Assembly (NCBI GenBank): GCA_012519835.1
Contig: JAAYPJ010000006.1
Coordinates: 1-50,361, forward strand
DNA: 50,361 bases
Direction of reading: 5' to 3'
DNA from: Clostridiales bacterium
GTDB taxonomy: Bacteria > Bacillota > Clostridia > Peptostreptococcales > Natronincolaceae
Made by a program: the position numbers and the translations under genes. This document shows positions 1 to 7,887 of this stretch, piece after piece; positions within the stretch are counted from its first letter, which is position 1; each line of letters starts with the position of its first letter. The notes under the pieces are model-generated. The model was not told the DNA's origin. It was given only the letters and a program-made list of their open reading frames with translations, and ran no database searches.

Positions 1-73
1 ATACTAAATAAATTCATAGCTATTACACTTAATTTTATCATAACTACATATACGTTTGCAAGCAATAAATACA

Positions 74-95
74 AACAATCATTAAACAATTGTTT
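74..95. repeat. 11-bp tandem repeat, two units
   Basis: Two consecutive 11-bp units (AACAATCATTA, AACAATTGTTT). They belong to a family with consensus near AACMATTGTTW that recurs at 4331-4374, 37669-37756, 37879-37900 and 50229-50239. This copy lies downstream of the transporter ATPase gene, beyond its terminator. The function is unknown. Confidence 0.6.
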
Positions 96-102
96 GTGAC
101 GG

Positions 103-142
103 AAAAAGGGGTATTGCCAACCCTAAAAGGTAACAATACCCC
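103..142 (-). terminator. Rho-independent terminator of the ABC importer operon
   Basis: Read on the minus strand, GGGGTATTG pairs with CAATACCCC (9 bp) around a loop of about 17 nt. A TTTTTCC tract follows directly. It starts about 15 bp after the stop codon of the ATPase gene and would end the transporter transcript. Confidence 0.85.
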
Positions 143-156
143 ATCCCGCTATCATA

Positions 157-897
157 TTATATCTCCTTTAAAATACGTTTCAAAAATTCCTTGGTCCTCT
201 CCTCCTTAGGGTTATTAAATATTTGCTCCGGGCCCCCCTCTTCCGCGATAACCCCTTTGTCCATAAATACTACACGGTCAGCCACTTCTTTTGCAAATCC
301 CATTTCATGGGTTACCACCAGCATGGTGAGGCCACTTTCCGCAAGTTCCTTCATTACTTTGAGGACCTCTCCCACCATCTCCGGATCCAGTGATGATGTC
401 GGTTCATCAAACAACATAACGTCAGGTTCCATGGAAAGTGCTCTGGCAATAGCCACCCGTTGTTTTTGTCCCCCGGATAGTTGGCCCGGTTTTGCATTAA
501 CGTATTGTTCCATGCCGACAACCTTTAAATATTTTATAGCTGTTTTTTCCGCATCCTTGTCGGAACGCCCAAGTACCTTAACCTGTCCAACCGTACAGTT
601 ACTTAACACATTATGATTATTAAACAGATTAAACTGCTGAAATACCATACCTAATTTTGTCCTATGTTCATATATATTATGTCCGACATCCAAAATATTT
701 TCTTTATTATAAATTATTTTACCGCCATTCGGTTTTTCTAAAAGATTTATACAACGAAGGAGGGTTGATTTTCCGGAGCCGGATGAGCCGATAATACAAA
801 CCACCTCTCCCTTGTTTACCGAAAAATTGATATCCTTTAAAACCTCGTTAGTACCAAAGGACTTGCTTAAATGTTGTATATCAATTACCTTTTCCAT
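157..897 (-). CDS. Polar amino-acid ABC transporter, ATP-binding protein (GlnQ/ArtP type)
   Basis: This is the ATPase of an amino-acid ABC importer; a dimer on the cytoplasmic face would drive the permease encoded just upstream. Visible motifs are Walker [11 protein letters not shown]-loop QQFNLF, signature LSGGQKQR, Walker [10 protein letters not shown] and the switch histidine in VVTHEMG. The length of about 246 residues is usual for the family. The open frame extends to a GTG at 909, but that GTG lies inside the Shine-Dalgarno AAGGTGGGG, so the ATG at 897 is chosen. It is the last gene of a permease-linked three-gene operon controlled by a lysine riboswitch. Family homology alone would suggest glutamine or arginine; the riboswitch argues for lysine. 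Confidence 0.93.
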   Translation of the reverse strand: MEKVIDIQHLSKSFGTNEVLKDINFSVNKGEVVCIIGSSGSGKSTLLRCINLLEKPNGGKIIYNKENILDVGHNIYEHRTKLGMVFQQFNLFNNHNVLSNCTVGQVKVLGRSDKDAEKTAIKYLKVVGMEQYVNAKPGQLSGGQKQRVAIARALSMEPDVMLFDEPTSSLDPEMVGEVLKVMKELAESGLTMLVVTHEMGFAKEVADRVVFMDKGVIAEEGGPEQIFNNPKEERTKEFLKRILKEI

Positions 898-912
898 ATA
901 TATCCCCACCTT

Positions 913-1692
913 CTAGGCCTTTTTCCTAAGGCTGCTATCTTCTTCCAGCATATTTTCAATTTTCTGTACCTGCATTTGATTCCCCAGCAGATCATAGTTT
1001 GCCGGCCCATCCAATTTCCTTTCAAAGACACGCAAAATTCTTGTTATTGTAATTGTCATTATAAGATAAACAATACTGGTAATAAAAAACGCTTCCGAAT
1101 ATCTAAAATTATTGCCCGCAATGGATTTTGTCTGGAAAAATAACTCTGTTACTGAAATTACGCTGAGTACAGATGTATCTTTTATATTTATTACGAACTC
1201 ATTACCCGTTGCGGGTAAAATATTTCGAATTACCTGGGGTAATACAACATTTATCATAGTTTGAACATGGTTCATACCTATGGCCTGGGCCGCCTCAAAC
1301 TGCCCCCTATCAATAGAAATTATGCCACCCCTCACAACCTCTGCCATGTAGGCCCCTGTATTGATTGAAACAATGAAAATTGCTGCAGCCAATCTGTCTA
1401 AGTGTATACCAAATGCAACGGCTGAACCGTAATAAATTACCATGGCCTGTACAATCATGGGTGTGCCACGAAAAAATTCTACATATGCGGTAAGAAGTGA
1501 GTTAATACATTTCGATAATACCCTTTTTCCCTTTTTTTCAGATATCGGTATGGTCCGTATGACCCCCACAATCAAACCTATAATAAAACCTATTATGGTA
1601 CCTATTACGGAAATGAAAAGTGTTATTCCTGCACCGCGAATAAACATCGGCCAATACCTGGTCCAAATTCTTACCAGCCATTTTATTTCCAT
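913..1692 (-). CDS. Polar amino-acid ABC transporter, permease (HisM/GlnP type)
   Basis: This 259-residue inner-membrane permease has several hydrophobic helices. It carries the family EAA loop that docks to the ATPase, seen around 'EAAQAIGMNHVQTMINVVLPQ'-like residues in the second half, and a C-terminal amphipathic tail. A strong ribosome site, GAAGGAGGTAACAAC, precedes the ATG. It lies between the binding-protein gene and the ATPase gene with short gaps (73 and 15 bp), so the three are probably co-transcribed. There is only one permease gene, which suggests a homodimeric channel. Specificity cannot be read from the permease itself; lysine is inferred from the leader. Confidence 0.92.
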   Translation of the reverse strand: MEIKWLVRIWTRYWPMFIRGAGITLFISVIGTIIGFIIGLIVGVIRTIPISEKKGKRVLSKCINSLLTAYVEFFRGTPMIVQAMVIYYGSAVAFGIHLDRLAAAIFIVSINTGAYMAEVVRGGIISIDRGQFEAAQAIGMNHVQTMINVVLPQVIRNILPATGNEFVINIKDTSVLSVISVTELFFQTKSIAGNNFRYSEAFFITSIVYLIMTITITRILRVFERKLDGPANYDLLGNQMQVQKIENMLEEDSSLRKKA

Positions 1693-1765
1693 GTTGTTAC
1701 CTCCTTCAAAACATCATAAAAACCGATTGCATTATATAAATACAACCGGTTTTTAGCAGCTGTTC

Positions 1766-2677
1766 TTATTCTTGTTCTGCTGGTTGATCCTTGATAGCAG
1801 TATTCATAATGCTCAAAAAGTCTTCTTCTGTAAACCCTGCTAATATTTCATTTATTTTTTCCCTCAGCTCATCATCACCTTTTCGAACCCCTACAGCAAT
1901 TGCAGTATCGTCGTCCGACGTTTCGAACCCATCTGTAAATTCTACCATCGCAAAGTTCTTATTGGCACTCACGGCACTAACAGCCTCCGGACGTTCTGAA
2001 ACATATCCGTCCAATATTCCTGATTCTATTGCAACCCTCATTACAGGGAAAGTATCCATCGGAGCTTCCTTTTTTACACCCTTAATCTGGTCGATTACTG
2101 TGTAATGGAAGGTGTTTAACTGGGCAGTTATTTTTGCCCCGTTAAAATCTTGTATAGAGGTTGCATTTTCATATTTACTACCTTTTTTGACTACCATAAC
2201 CAAATCGGATTTGTAATAGTTGTCTGAAAAATCGATTGTCTCCTTACGGTCATCCGTCGGTGACATGCCCGCTATTATTGCATCTATTTTGTTTGATATT
2301 AATGCCGGTACAAGACCATCCCAGTCAATTTTAACGATAACCAATTCCTTACCTAAACCTTCGGCTATTATTTTAGCAATTTCTACGTCATACCCTCCTG
2401 CATATTCCGGACTTCCATCGATTTTAACTGCGCCCTTTGAACTGTCCATCTGTGTCCAGTTAAACGGTGCATAATCAGCTTCGAGCCCTACTCTGAATAC
2501 CTCTTTTTCTCCTTGAGCCGAGCCGTTGGCTTCCCCAGTTTCATTTTGGCCCGCCGAAACATCACCGTTCTCCTCACCTTCTTGACCTGTCGGAGTATTG
2601 CCCTTTCCCCAACATCCCACTAATAGCATAGATAATATCAATGCTATTACTATCATTAGCGTTAGCTTTTTGTTCAT
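1766..2677 (-). CDS. Amino-acid ABC transporter substrate-binding lipoprotein (probable lysine binder)
   Basis: This 303-residue type-3 periplasmic-binding-fold protein has a lipoprotein signal: a hydrophobic stretch ending in LVGC, with Cys22 as the lipidated residue. A Gly/Asn/Glu-rich linker (about residues 24-60) follows, then the binding domain with the usual YAPFNW segment, a substrate loop GYDVEIAKIIAEGLG, and MSPTDDRKETIDFSDNYY. It would be anchored outside the membrane and deliver ligand to the permease. The ribosome site is GGGGGAGGAG. It is the first gene after the lysine riboswitch, which is the main reason to infer lysine as ligand; arginine, ornithine or histidine remain possible. 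Confidence 0.92.
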   Translation of the reverse strand: MNKKLTLMIVIALILSMLLVGCWGKGNTPTGQEGEENGDVSAGQNETGEANGSAQGEKEVFRVGLEADYAPFNWTQMDSSKGAVKIDGSPEYAGGYDVEIAKIIAEGLGKELVIVKIDWDGLVPALISNKIDAIIAGMSPTDDRKETIDFSDNYYKSDLVMVVKKGSKYENATSIQDFNGAKITAQLNTFHYTVIDQIKGVKKEAPMDTFPVMRVAIESGILDGYVSERPEAVSAVSANKNFAMVEFTDGFETSDDDTAIAVGVRKGDDELREKINEILAGFTEEDFLSIMNTAIKDQPAEQE

Positions 2678-2787
2678 TTTTAGCTCCTCCCCCTTATTAT
2701 CATTACAAATTTAACCTGTTATTTAAAAAATAAGTGCTTGTCTGATATTGTAACATATAATTTATATTTTGTTTCATATTTAGACAA

Positions 2788-2815
2788 ATAAAAAAACCTG
2801 AGCCCATCTCAGGTT
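2788..2815 (-). terminator. Riboswitch-linked intrinsic terminator
   Basis: On the minus strand AACCTGAG pairs with CTCAGGTT around a five-base loop, followed by a run of T. It lies about 40 bp downstream of the lysine aptamer and about 110 bp before the binding-protein start, which is the expected place for the expression platform of a transcriptional OFF switch. Confidence 0.88.
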
Positions 2816-2854
2816 ATATTATACACGGTTGTTTCTAATCCTCATCTTTTTATC

Positions 2855-3032
2855 ATGAGATAGCACAACTCAATAAACTGAGATGTTTATTGAGACAGCC
2901 CTATAGCTATTAACCATAAAGCCAGTAAATAGCACCGGGAATACTATCTACTTCGGCAACATCCCCTACCCTTCGGCATCAAAGCTCCCCAAACTCCACC
3001 AAAAGCCGTTGAATATCGCACCTCTACCCCAC
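2855..3032 (-). promoter_or_regulatory. Lysine riboswitch (L box) aptamer
   Basis: The minus-strand RNA follows the known L-box layout: GTAGAGGTGCGA at the 5' end, a central GCCGAAGGG, then TTGCCGAAGTAGATAG, TTTACTGGC, GGGCTGTC, a P5-like hairpin CTCAATAAAC/GTTTATTGAG, and a closing CTATCTCAT. The last segment pairs with the 5' GTGGGGTAG along all nine positions (P1, with G-U pairs). Length is about 178 nt, normal for the class. The order closely resembles the leader of Bacillus subtilis lysC as remembered; no covariance search was run. It precedes the ABC importer, with a terminator in place. Confidence 0.92.
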
Positions 3033-3070
3033 TATAAAGGTGAGGTCCTATTAAATTTGTTATTGTACAT

Positions 3071-3099
3071 AGTATACAGTAATATGTTGTATCTGTCAA
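3071..3099 (-). promoter_or_regulatory. SigA-type promoter of the lysine-riboswitch transcript
   Basis: The minus strand has TTGACA (3094-3099), a 17-bp spacer and TATACT (3071-3076): a perfect -35 and a 5/6 -10. It lies between the argD stop (3104) and the aptamer. Transcription would begin about 30 nt upstream of the P1 helix. Confidence 0.85.
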
Positions 3100-3103
3100 C
3101 TTT

Positions 3104-4309
3104 TTATGTCCATCTCCCTTTTCCGTCCGTCTCTTTGAAAATCTTATCCAATGCCTCTGTAGTTTTTTGTATGTTTTTTTCCTCTACTACAAGGGGAGGA
3201 AGAAAACGCAGGACCTTTCCGGCAGTGCAATTTATCAATATGCCCTCTTCCGCCATTTTTTTTACAAAAGGTGCCCCTTCTATCTCCAGTTCCAGTCCAA
3301 GCATCAGACCCTTGCCCTTTGTCTGCTTTACCCAAGAATATTTCCCTACAAGTTTTTGTAATTGTTCTTTAAAGTAATTCCCCTTATGTTCTACTGCTTC
3401 CCAGATTTTTTCTTTTAACATATATTCCAGGGTCGCTAGAGCGGCACTGCAGGCCAGCGGATTGCCCCCGAAGGTAGTGCCGTGATCCCCGGGATTAAAG
3501 GCTGCCGCAACCTTTTCTATAGCCAACACAGCCCCTATAGGAAAACCATTACCAAGAGCTTTGGCCAGACTCATAATATCGGGCTCCACACCAAAATGCT
3601 TATAGGCAAACAGTTTTCCCGTTCTCGCCATTCCACATTGAATTTCATCAAAAATCAACAGAATATCTTTTTCCACGCATATATCTTTTAATTGTTTTAA
3701 AAATTCTTCATTCGCGACGTTGACCCCACCTTCACCTTGCACAGGTTCTACGATGATGGCACATGTTTTTTCCGTTATTTCGGCTTTGACTGAATCTATA
3801 TCATTAAAATTTGCAAATTTAAAACCTCCCGGCATGGGCCCGAAACCCTCTTGATACTTCTTGTTAGAGGTAACACTCAGTGTCGCAAGGGTTCTTCCAT
3901 GAAAGGAGGAAGTCATGGCTATTATTTCATTTCTTCCCTCTCCATATTTTTTATACGAATATTTTCTGGCCAGTTTTATGGCTGCCTCGTTAGCCTCCCC
4001 ACCACTATTGCAGAAAAACGCCTTATCTGCAAAAGAATTTTCTACTAAAAGTTTCGCTAATTCTATTTGCTGTGGGATCCAGTACAAATTAGATACATGT
4101 ATTAATCTTTCTGCCTGCTGTTGGATTGCTTCTACAACCACAGGATGGCTGTGCCCCAAATTACATACACTTATTCCCGCTATCATATCTAAATACTGTT
4201 TACCTTCTGCATCTTTTAAATAACACCCTTTTGCTTCTTCTATAACCATGGTTCCGCGGTTATAGGTATTCATGCTGTATTTTTTTCCGTCTTCGACAAT
4301 GTTGCTCAT
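3104..4309 (-). CDS. argD: Acetylornithine aminotransferase
   Basis: This is a PLP-dependent class-III aminotransferase of 401 residues that converts N-acetylglutamate semialdehyde to N2-acetylornithine with glutamate as amino donor, in the cytoplasm. It shows NSGGEANEAAIKLAR, SFHGRTLATLSVT, the cofactor aspartate in LLIFDEIQCGMARTG, the lysine in SLAKALGNG that should form the Schiff base, and HGTTFGGNPLAC. The start ATG follows a GGGGGG ribosome site. It is the last gene of argCJBD, 63 bp after argB, and the gap carries four 11-bp repeats. A role in lysine synthesis (succinyl-DAP aminotransferase) is possible for this family, but the operon favours arginine. Confidence 0.95.
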   Translation of the reverse strand: MSNIVEDGKKYSMNTYNRGTMVIEEAKGCYLKDAEGKQYLDMIAGISVCNLGHSHPVVVEAIQQQAERLIHVSNLYWIPQQIELAKLLVENSFADKAFFCNSGGEANEAAIKLARKYSYKKYGEGRNEIIAMTSSFHGRTLATLSVTSNKKYQEGFGPMPGGFKFANFNDIDSVKAEITEKTCAIIVEPVQGEGGVNVANEEFLKQLKDICVEKDILLIFDEIQCGMARTGKLFAYKHFGVEPDIMSLAKALGNGFPIGAVLAIEKVAAAFNPGDHGTTFGGNPLACSAALATLEYMLKEKIWEAVEHKGNYFKEQLQKLVGKYSWVKQTKGKGLMLGLELEIEGAPFVKKMAEEGILINCTAGKVLRFLPPLVVEEKNIQKTTEALDKIFKETDGKGRWT

Positions 4310-4330
4310 TTATATTTACCCCCCATTTTT

Positions 4331-4374
4331 AACGATTCTTAAACTATTGTTAAACCATTGTTAAACTATTGTTC
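4331..4374. repeat. 11-bp tandem repeat, four units, overlapping the argB stop
   Basis: Four consecutive 11-bp units (AACGATTCTTA, AACTATTGTTA, AACCATTGTTA, AACTATTGTTC) fill the argB-argD gap. The last unit overlaps the first two bases of the argB stop codon (4373-4375). It belongs to the same family as the larger array at 37669-37756. Confidence 0.75.
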
Positions 4375-5227
4375 AATTGGTGATCATGGTTCCTATGCCC
4401 TCATTTGTGAATATTTCTAAAAGTATGGAATGAGGCTTTCTACCGTCTATAATATGTGCTCTTTCGACCCCGCCTTTTACTGCTTCGTAACAACATTTTA
4501 TTTTAGGAATCATTCCCCCGCTTATAATACCGTCATCTATATATTTTTTTATCTCCCCTATTTTAATTTGGGAAATGACCGTGGAACCGTCATTTTGATC
4601 TTTCATAATTCCTTTTACATCCGTAATTAAGATCAATTTTTTAGCATTCAATTCTGCTGCCAATCGTCCTGCCACTTCGTCCGCGTTGATATTGAATGTT
4701 TCCCCTTCACTCCCGTAAGCTATTGGGGAGATTACCGGGATATATCCCTTATCTATAATGGTGTTAATTAAATCCGTGTTTACTTCCTCTATCTCCCCTA
4801 CCAAACCAAGTTCGGCATTTTTCTGTTTTGCTTTAAAGGTGCCCCCATCTTTTCCGCTAATGCCAATAGCTTTTACACCATTAGCACCTATACAAGAAAC
4901 AATTTCTCTGTTGATTTTTCCGAAAAGAACCATTTCCGTGATTTCCATGGTTTCCTTGTCCGTTACCCGTAGACCATCTATAAATCTGGCCTCTTTGCCC
5001 AGTTTTTTCATAAGATTTGTAATATCCGGGCCTCCCCCATGTACAATTACCGGATTCATTCCAACAAATTTCATAAGTATTATATCTTTGATAACACTAT
5101 GTTTTAACTCCTCATTTATCATGGCATTACCGCCGTACTTTATTACAACCGTTTCATTATGAAATGACTTGATATAAGGTAAGCTTTCTATCAATACATT
5201 TGCCTTCTTACATGGTGACAAATTCAT
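4373..5227 (-). CDS. argB: Acetylglutamate kinase
   Basis: This amino-acid kinase of about 284 residues phosphorylates N-acetylglutamate with ATP. It has VIKYGGNAM near the N terminus, VHGGGPDIT, GISGKDGG, an INADEVAGRLA segment, LILITDVKGI and GGMIPKI. The frame is open back to 5296, but the first 23 codons come from a dispersed intergenic repeat (the segment reading FLCHAGRSEGSR). A clear AGGAGGG sits five bases before the ATG at 5227, so that start is used. It lies between argJ and argD in the operon. Feedback inhibition by arginine is common in this family but cannot be judged from the sequence. Confidence 0.95.
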   Translation of the reverse strand: MNLSPCKKANVLIESLPYIKSFHNETVVIKYGGNAMINEELKHSVIKDIILMKFVGMNPVIVHGGGPDITNLMKKLGKEARFIDGLRVTDKETMEITEMVLFGKINREIVSCIGANGVKAIGISGKDGGTFKAKQKNAELGLVGEIEEVNTDLINTIIDKGYIPVISPIAYGSEGETFNINADEVAGRLAAELNAKKLILITDVKGIMKDQNDGSTVISQIKIGEIKKYIDDGIISGGMIPKIKCCYEAVKGGVERAHIIDGRKPHSILLEIFTNEGIGTMITN

Positions 5228-5240
5228 GTTTTCCCTCCTA

Positions 5241-5272
5241 GATCCTTCGCTTCGCCCGGCATGGCATAAAAA
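5241..5272. repeat. Dispersed GATCCTTCGC repeat, partial copy, in the argJ-argB gap
   Basis: GATCCTTCGCTTCGC followed by CCGGCATGGCATAAAAA resembles the fuller copies at 7827-7873, 29876-29983 and 41979-42025. It fills most of the 49-bp gap between argJ and argB. It stays open in the argB frame, giving a false N-terminal extension. Confidence 0.6.
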
Positions 5273-5276
5273 TTGT

Positions 5277-6497
5277 TTACGATCTGTAAGATACATTAAT
5301 TTTCACATAGTCATATGACAAGTCACAACCCCACCCCTTGGCTCCTTCATTACCATTTTTCAGGTCTACAATTATTTTCAAATCCCTTTCTTTTAAAATT
5401 TGATCTATATATTTTTCATCAAAACCCGTCCCTCTGCCATCCTTTATAATCTTTACCATATCCCCTTCTTTGCCTAAAAAAACCTCAATCCTATCTATGT
5501 CAAAATCCGCCCCGGAATAGCCTATGCTGCATATGATTCTCCCCCAATTGGCATCCTCGCCAAAAAATGCGGTTTTTACCAGATTGGAATTTAAAATGCT
5601 CTTGGCTACCTTTTTTGCATCTGCAAAAGACTTTGCATTCATCACTTCAACCTCTATAAATTTAGTTGCTCCCTCTCCATCTCGTACTATAAGTTTAGCC
5701 AAATATTCATTTACATAATAAAAGGCTTTTGCAAATTTCTCCGCCTCGGGGTGTGCCTCATTAATAATCATATTTTCCGCCATACCATTTGCCATTACAC
5801 CGACCATGTCATTGGTACTTGTATCTCCGTCTACGGTAATCATATTATAGGTTTTATCTACCACATTGTTCAGCAGTTTTTGCAGAAATGCCCCTTCTAT
5901 ATTTGCATCCGTCGTAACAAATGCCAGCATAGTCGCCATGTTCGGCTCTATCATACCGGAACCCTTTGCAATTCCGCCTATCGTGATTTGTTTTCCGTCT
6001 ATCTCTACCGACACCGCTATATTTTTAACGCATGTATCAGTAGTGAGAATTGCCTCGGCTGCTGCTTGCCCTCCCTCATAACTTAAGCTATCGACCACTT
6101 TTTTAATACCGTTCAATATGGTTTCCATAGGCAGTGGAACACCTATCACTCCTGTAGACGCTACCAAAACATTCTCAGAAGATATACCCAGTTCCCCGGC
6201 CGTTGTTTCTGCCATTGCCAAAGCATCTTCGTAACCTTTTTGCCCGGTGCAGGCATTGGCATTACTGCTATTTATAATGATTGCCTGAATTTTAGCTCCG
6301 GTAATATTTTTTTTACATAATAATATGGGGGCAGCACATGCCTTATTTGTAGTGAAAACCCCTGCCCCTTTTGCCAATACATCGCTTACAATCAACGCCA
6401 TATCTTTTTTATCTTTTTTTAACCCTATATTTAAACCACTTGCCTTATAACCCTTAGGTGAGGTAATATCACCATCAAAAACTTCAAAATTCCCCAT
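5277..6497 (-). CDS. argJ: Bifunctional ornithine acetyltransferase / N-acetylglutamate synthase
   Basis: This 406-residue Ntn-type enzyme moves the acetyl group from N-acetylornithine to glutamate and, in bifunctional forms, also makes N-acetylglutamate from acetyl-CoA. The self-cleavage site is visible as KGSGMIEPNMATML, with cleavage expected between Ala188 and Thr189; Thr189 becomes the nucleophile of the beta chain. TGVIGVPLPM (about 115-124) is also typical. Its presence makes the pathway cyclic. It lies 24 bp after argC. Whether the enzyme is mono- or bifunctional cannot be decided from sequence, but no separate argA or argE is in the window. Confidence 0.95.
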   Translation of the reverse strand: MGNFEVFDGDITSPKGYKASGLNIGLKKDKKDMALIVSDVLAKGAGVFTTNKACAAPILLCKKNITGAKIQAIIINSSNANACTGQKGYEDALAMAETTAGELGISSENVLVASTGVIGVPLPMETILNGIKKVVDSLSYEGGQAAAEAILTTDTCVKNIAVSVEIDGKQITIGGIAKGSGMIEPNMATMLAFVTTDANIEGAFLQKLLNNVVDKTYNMITVDGDTSTNDMVGVMANGMAENMIINEAHPEAEKFAKAFYYVNEYLAKLIVRDGEGATKFIEVEVMNAKSFADAKKVAKSILNSNLVKTAFFGEDANWGRIICSIGYSGADFDIDRIEVFLGKEGDMVKIIKDGRGTGFDEKYIDQILKERDLKIIVDLKNGNEGAKGWGCDLSYDYVKINVSYRS

Positions 6498-6521
6498 ATC
6501 TTTTTCTCCCCTTTAAACCCA

Positions 6522-7562
6522 TTACGGCCATACAGGCGGTTGTTTTAGACCTTCATCAATATCAAAACCAAACATTAAATTCATGTTTTGTACGGCCTGA
6601 CCCGCAGCCCCTTTAACCAGATTATCTATGGCACTTACCACAACAATAGTATTGGTTCTTTCATCCATTTTAAAACCTATATCACAATAATTAGAACCAT
6701 AAACCGCCTTTGTTTGCGGATACTCCCCTTCCTCTAATATCCTTATAAACTGTTGATTTTTATAATAATATTCAAGTGTATCCCTTATTTCCCTCGCTTT
6801 TACCTTTTTATTGTTCGTTAAATAAATAGTACTCAAAATTCCACGTGTCATAGGAGCAAGATGGGGCGTAAATTGCGCCATGACTCTTTTCCCGGCCGCT
6901 GTTGACAGTTCCTGTTCAATTTCCGGTGTATGTCTGTGCGTGCCTATCCCATATGCCCTGAGGTTTTCATTGCACTGTGAAAACAGATTCGCATCTTTGA
7001 CAGATCTGCCTGCACCCGAAACCCCCGATTTCGCATCCACTATTATAATATCACTATCGATAAGTCTCTCTTTTAATAATGGATACAACGGCAAAATAAC
7101 GCTGGTAGGGTAGCAACCCGGATTTGCAACCAAATCTGCTTCCCTAATCCTGTCGGCATAGATTTCGCATAACCCGTATACCGCCTTGACCAACAATTCT
7201 TTTGCCTCATGTTTTACAGTATACCATTCTTCATATGTATCAACATCCCTTAATCTAAAATCAGCTGAAAGATCTATAACCTTTTTGTTTTTTTCCAATA
7301 TCTTTTTTACCAACCCCTGACTCAATCCGTGGGGCAGGGCAATAAAGAATACATCTATTTCATCTAAGTCCTTTTCTAAATTTATAGAAATACATTTATT
7401 ATCAACTATATTTTTAAAATTAGGATAAATTTTGCTATATTCCACGGAGGCATAACTCCTAGAATCCAGAAAACTTATTTCCAGCTCACTGTGGTTAGAC
7501 ACCAGCCTTACCAGCTCTCCCCCCGCATATCCTGTCGCTCCGATAATACCTACTTTAAGCAT
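6522..7562 (-). CDS. argC: N-acetyl-gamma-glutamyl-phosphate reductase
   Basis: This 346-residue NADPH-dependent reductase makes N-acetylglutamate semialdehyde from the acyl phosphate produced by ArgB. It has the Rossmann start VGIIGATGYAGGELVRL and the catalytic cysteine in NPGCYPTS (Cys150). HTPEIEQEL and a later PMTRGI segment are typical of the type-1 family. It is the first gene of argCJBD and follows a promoter that overlaps two ArgR-like operators, so it is probably repressed when arginine is plentiful. Confidence 0.96.
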   Translation of the reverse strand: MLKVGIIGATGYAGGELVRLVSNHSELEISFLDSRSYASVEYSKIYPNFKNIVDNKCISINLEKDLDEIDVFFIALPHGLSQGLVKKILEKNKKVIDLSADFRLRDVDTYEEWYTVKHEAKELLVKAVYGLCEIYADRIREADLVANPGCYPTSVILPLYPLLKERLIDSDIIIVDAKSGVSGAGRSVKDANLFSQCNENLRAYGIGTHRHTPEIEQELSTAAGKRVMAQFTPHLAPMTRGILSTIYLTNNKKVKAREIRDTLEYYYKNQQFIRILEEGEYPQTKAVYGSNYCDIGFKMDERTNTIVVVSAIDNLVKGAAGQAVQNMNLMFGFDIDEGLKQPPVWP

Positions 7563-7635
7563 ATTCGCACCTTCTTTTTTTGTTTGTTAAATGATGTTTC
7601 AATCCAACAATAGAATAAAATTATCCCTGTTTATT

Positions 7636-7669
7636 TTCATAATTATACATCATAATTAATAATTATGCA
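7636..7669 (-). promoter_or_regulatory. Two ArgR-like operators (ARG boxes) over the argC promoter
   Basis: On the minus strand two AT-rich boxes, TGCATAATTATTAA (7656-7669) and TGTATAATTATGAA (7636-7649), resemble the ArgR/AhrC consensus TGAAT-N4-ATTCA. Their starts are 20 bp apart, close to the spacing of paired ARG boxes. CATAATTA-T-TAATTATG is also a perfect palindrome. The boxes cover the -35 and -10 of the promoter. No regulator gene is in the window. Confidence 0.65.
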
Positions 7670-7670
7670 A
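7642..7670 (-). promoter_or_regulatory. argC promoter
   Basis: The minus strand has TTGCAT (7665-7670), 17 bp, then a perfect TATAAT (7642-7647). It lies about 80 bp before argC and downstream of the pyc terminator. Both hexamers fall within the ArgR-like boxes. Confidence 0.8.
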
Positions 7671-7689
7671 TACTCTTTTTATTTTTTTA

Positions 7690-7749
7690 CAAAAAACGAA
7701 CCTATGAAGGGTTCACCTCCTAGCAAAACAAGCAGAATCCTTCATAGGT
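7690..7749 (-). terminator. Rho-independent terminator after pyc
   Basis: On the minus strand an 11-bp perfect stem ACCTATGAAGG/CCTTCATAGGT encloses a loop of about 28 nt and is followed by TCGTTTTTTG. It lies between the pyc stop and the argC promoter, separating the citrate operon from argCJBD. The loop contains AGGAGGTGA, a perfect anti-Shine-Dalgarno complement, but no open frame follows it. Confidence 0.8.
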
Positions 7750-7826
7750 CAAGTCTATTCTGTTCTCCCTTGTATTTGTATGTGTTATCCACATCATAAT
7801 AAAAGAAAACATTATTTTAAAATAGG

Positions 7827-7873
7827 GATCCTTCGCGGGTCAAACCTTATACTGTAGTCTCAGGATGACGAAA
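7827..7873. repeat. Dispersed repeat, about 45 bp
   Basis: The segment begins GATCCTTCGCGGGTCAAA and ends CTCAGGATGACGAAAA. Related copies occur at 29876-29983 (two in tandem), 41979-42025 and, degenerate, 5241-5272. All are written in the same direction on the plus strand and lie between genes. Short repeats of this look, read in reverse as a TCATCCTGAG...GCGAAGGATC pattern, are common in bacterial genomes; their role is unclear. Confidence 0.7.
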
Positions 7874-7887
7874 ATGTAAGGTTTTTA

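Noticed and set aside
191-616. Plus-strand frame of 141 codons opposite the ABC ATPase gene
   Set aside because: It is a shadow of a strongly conserved gene; no ribosome site and no recognisable protein features.
5228-5296. N-terminal extension of ArgB from the longer open frame
   Set aside because: The 23 extra residues are translated repeat sequence, and a better Shine-Dalgarno serves the ATG at 5227.
7690-7749. T-box or other riboswitch leader for argC
   Set aside because: No T-box sequence or specifier pattern; the hairpin lies upstream of the argC promoter and is better explained as the pyc terminator.
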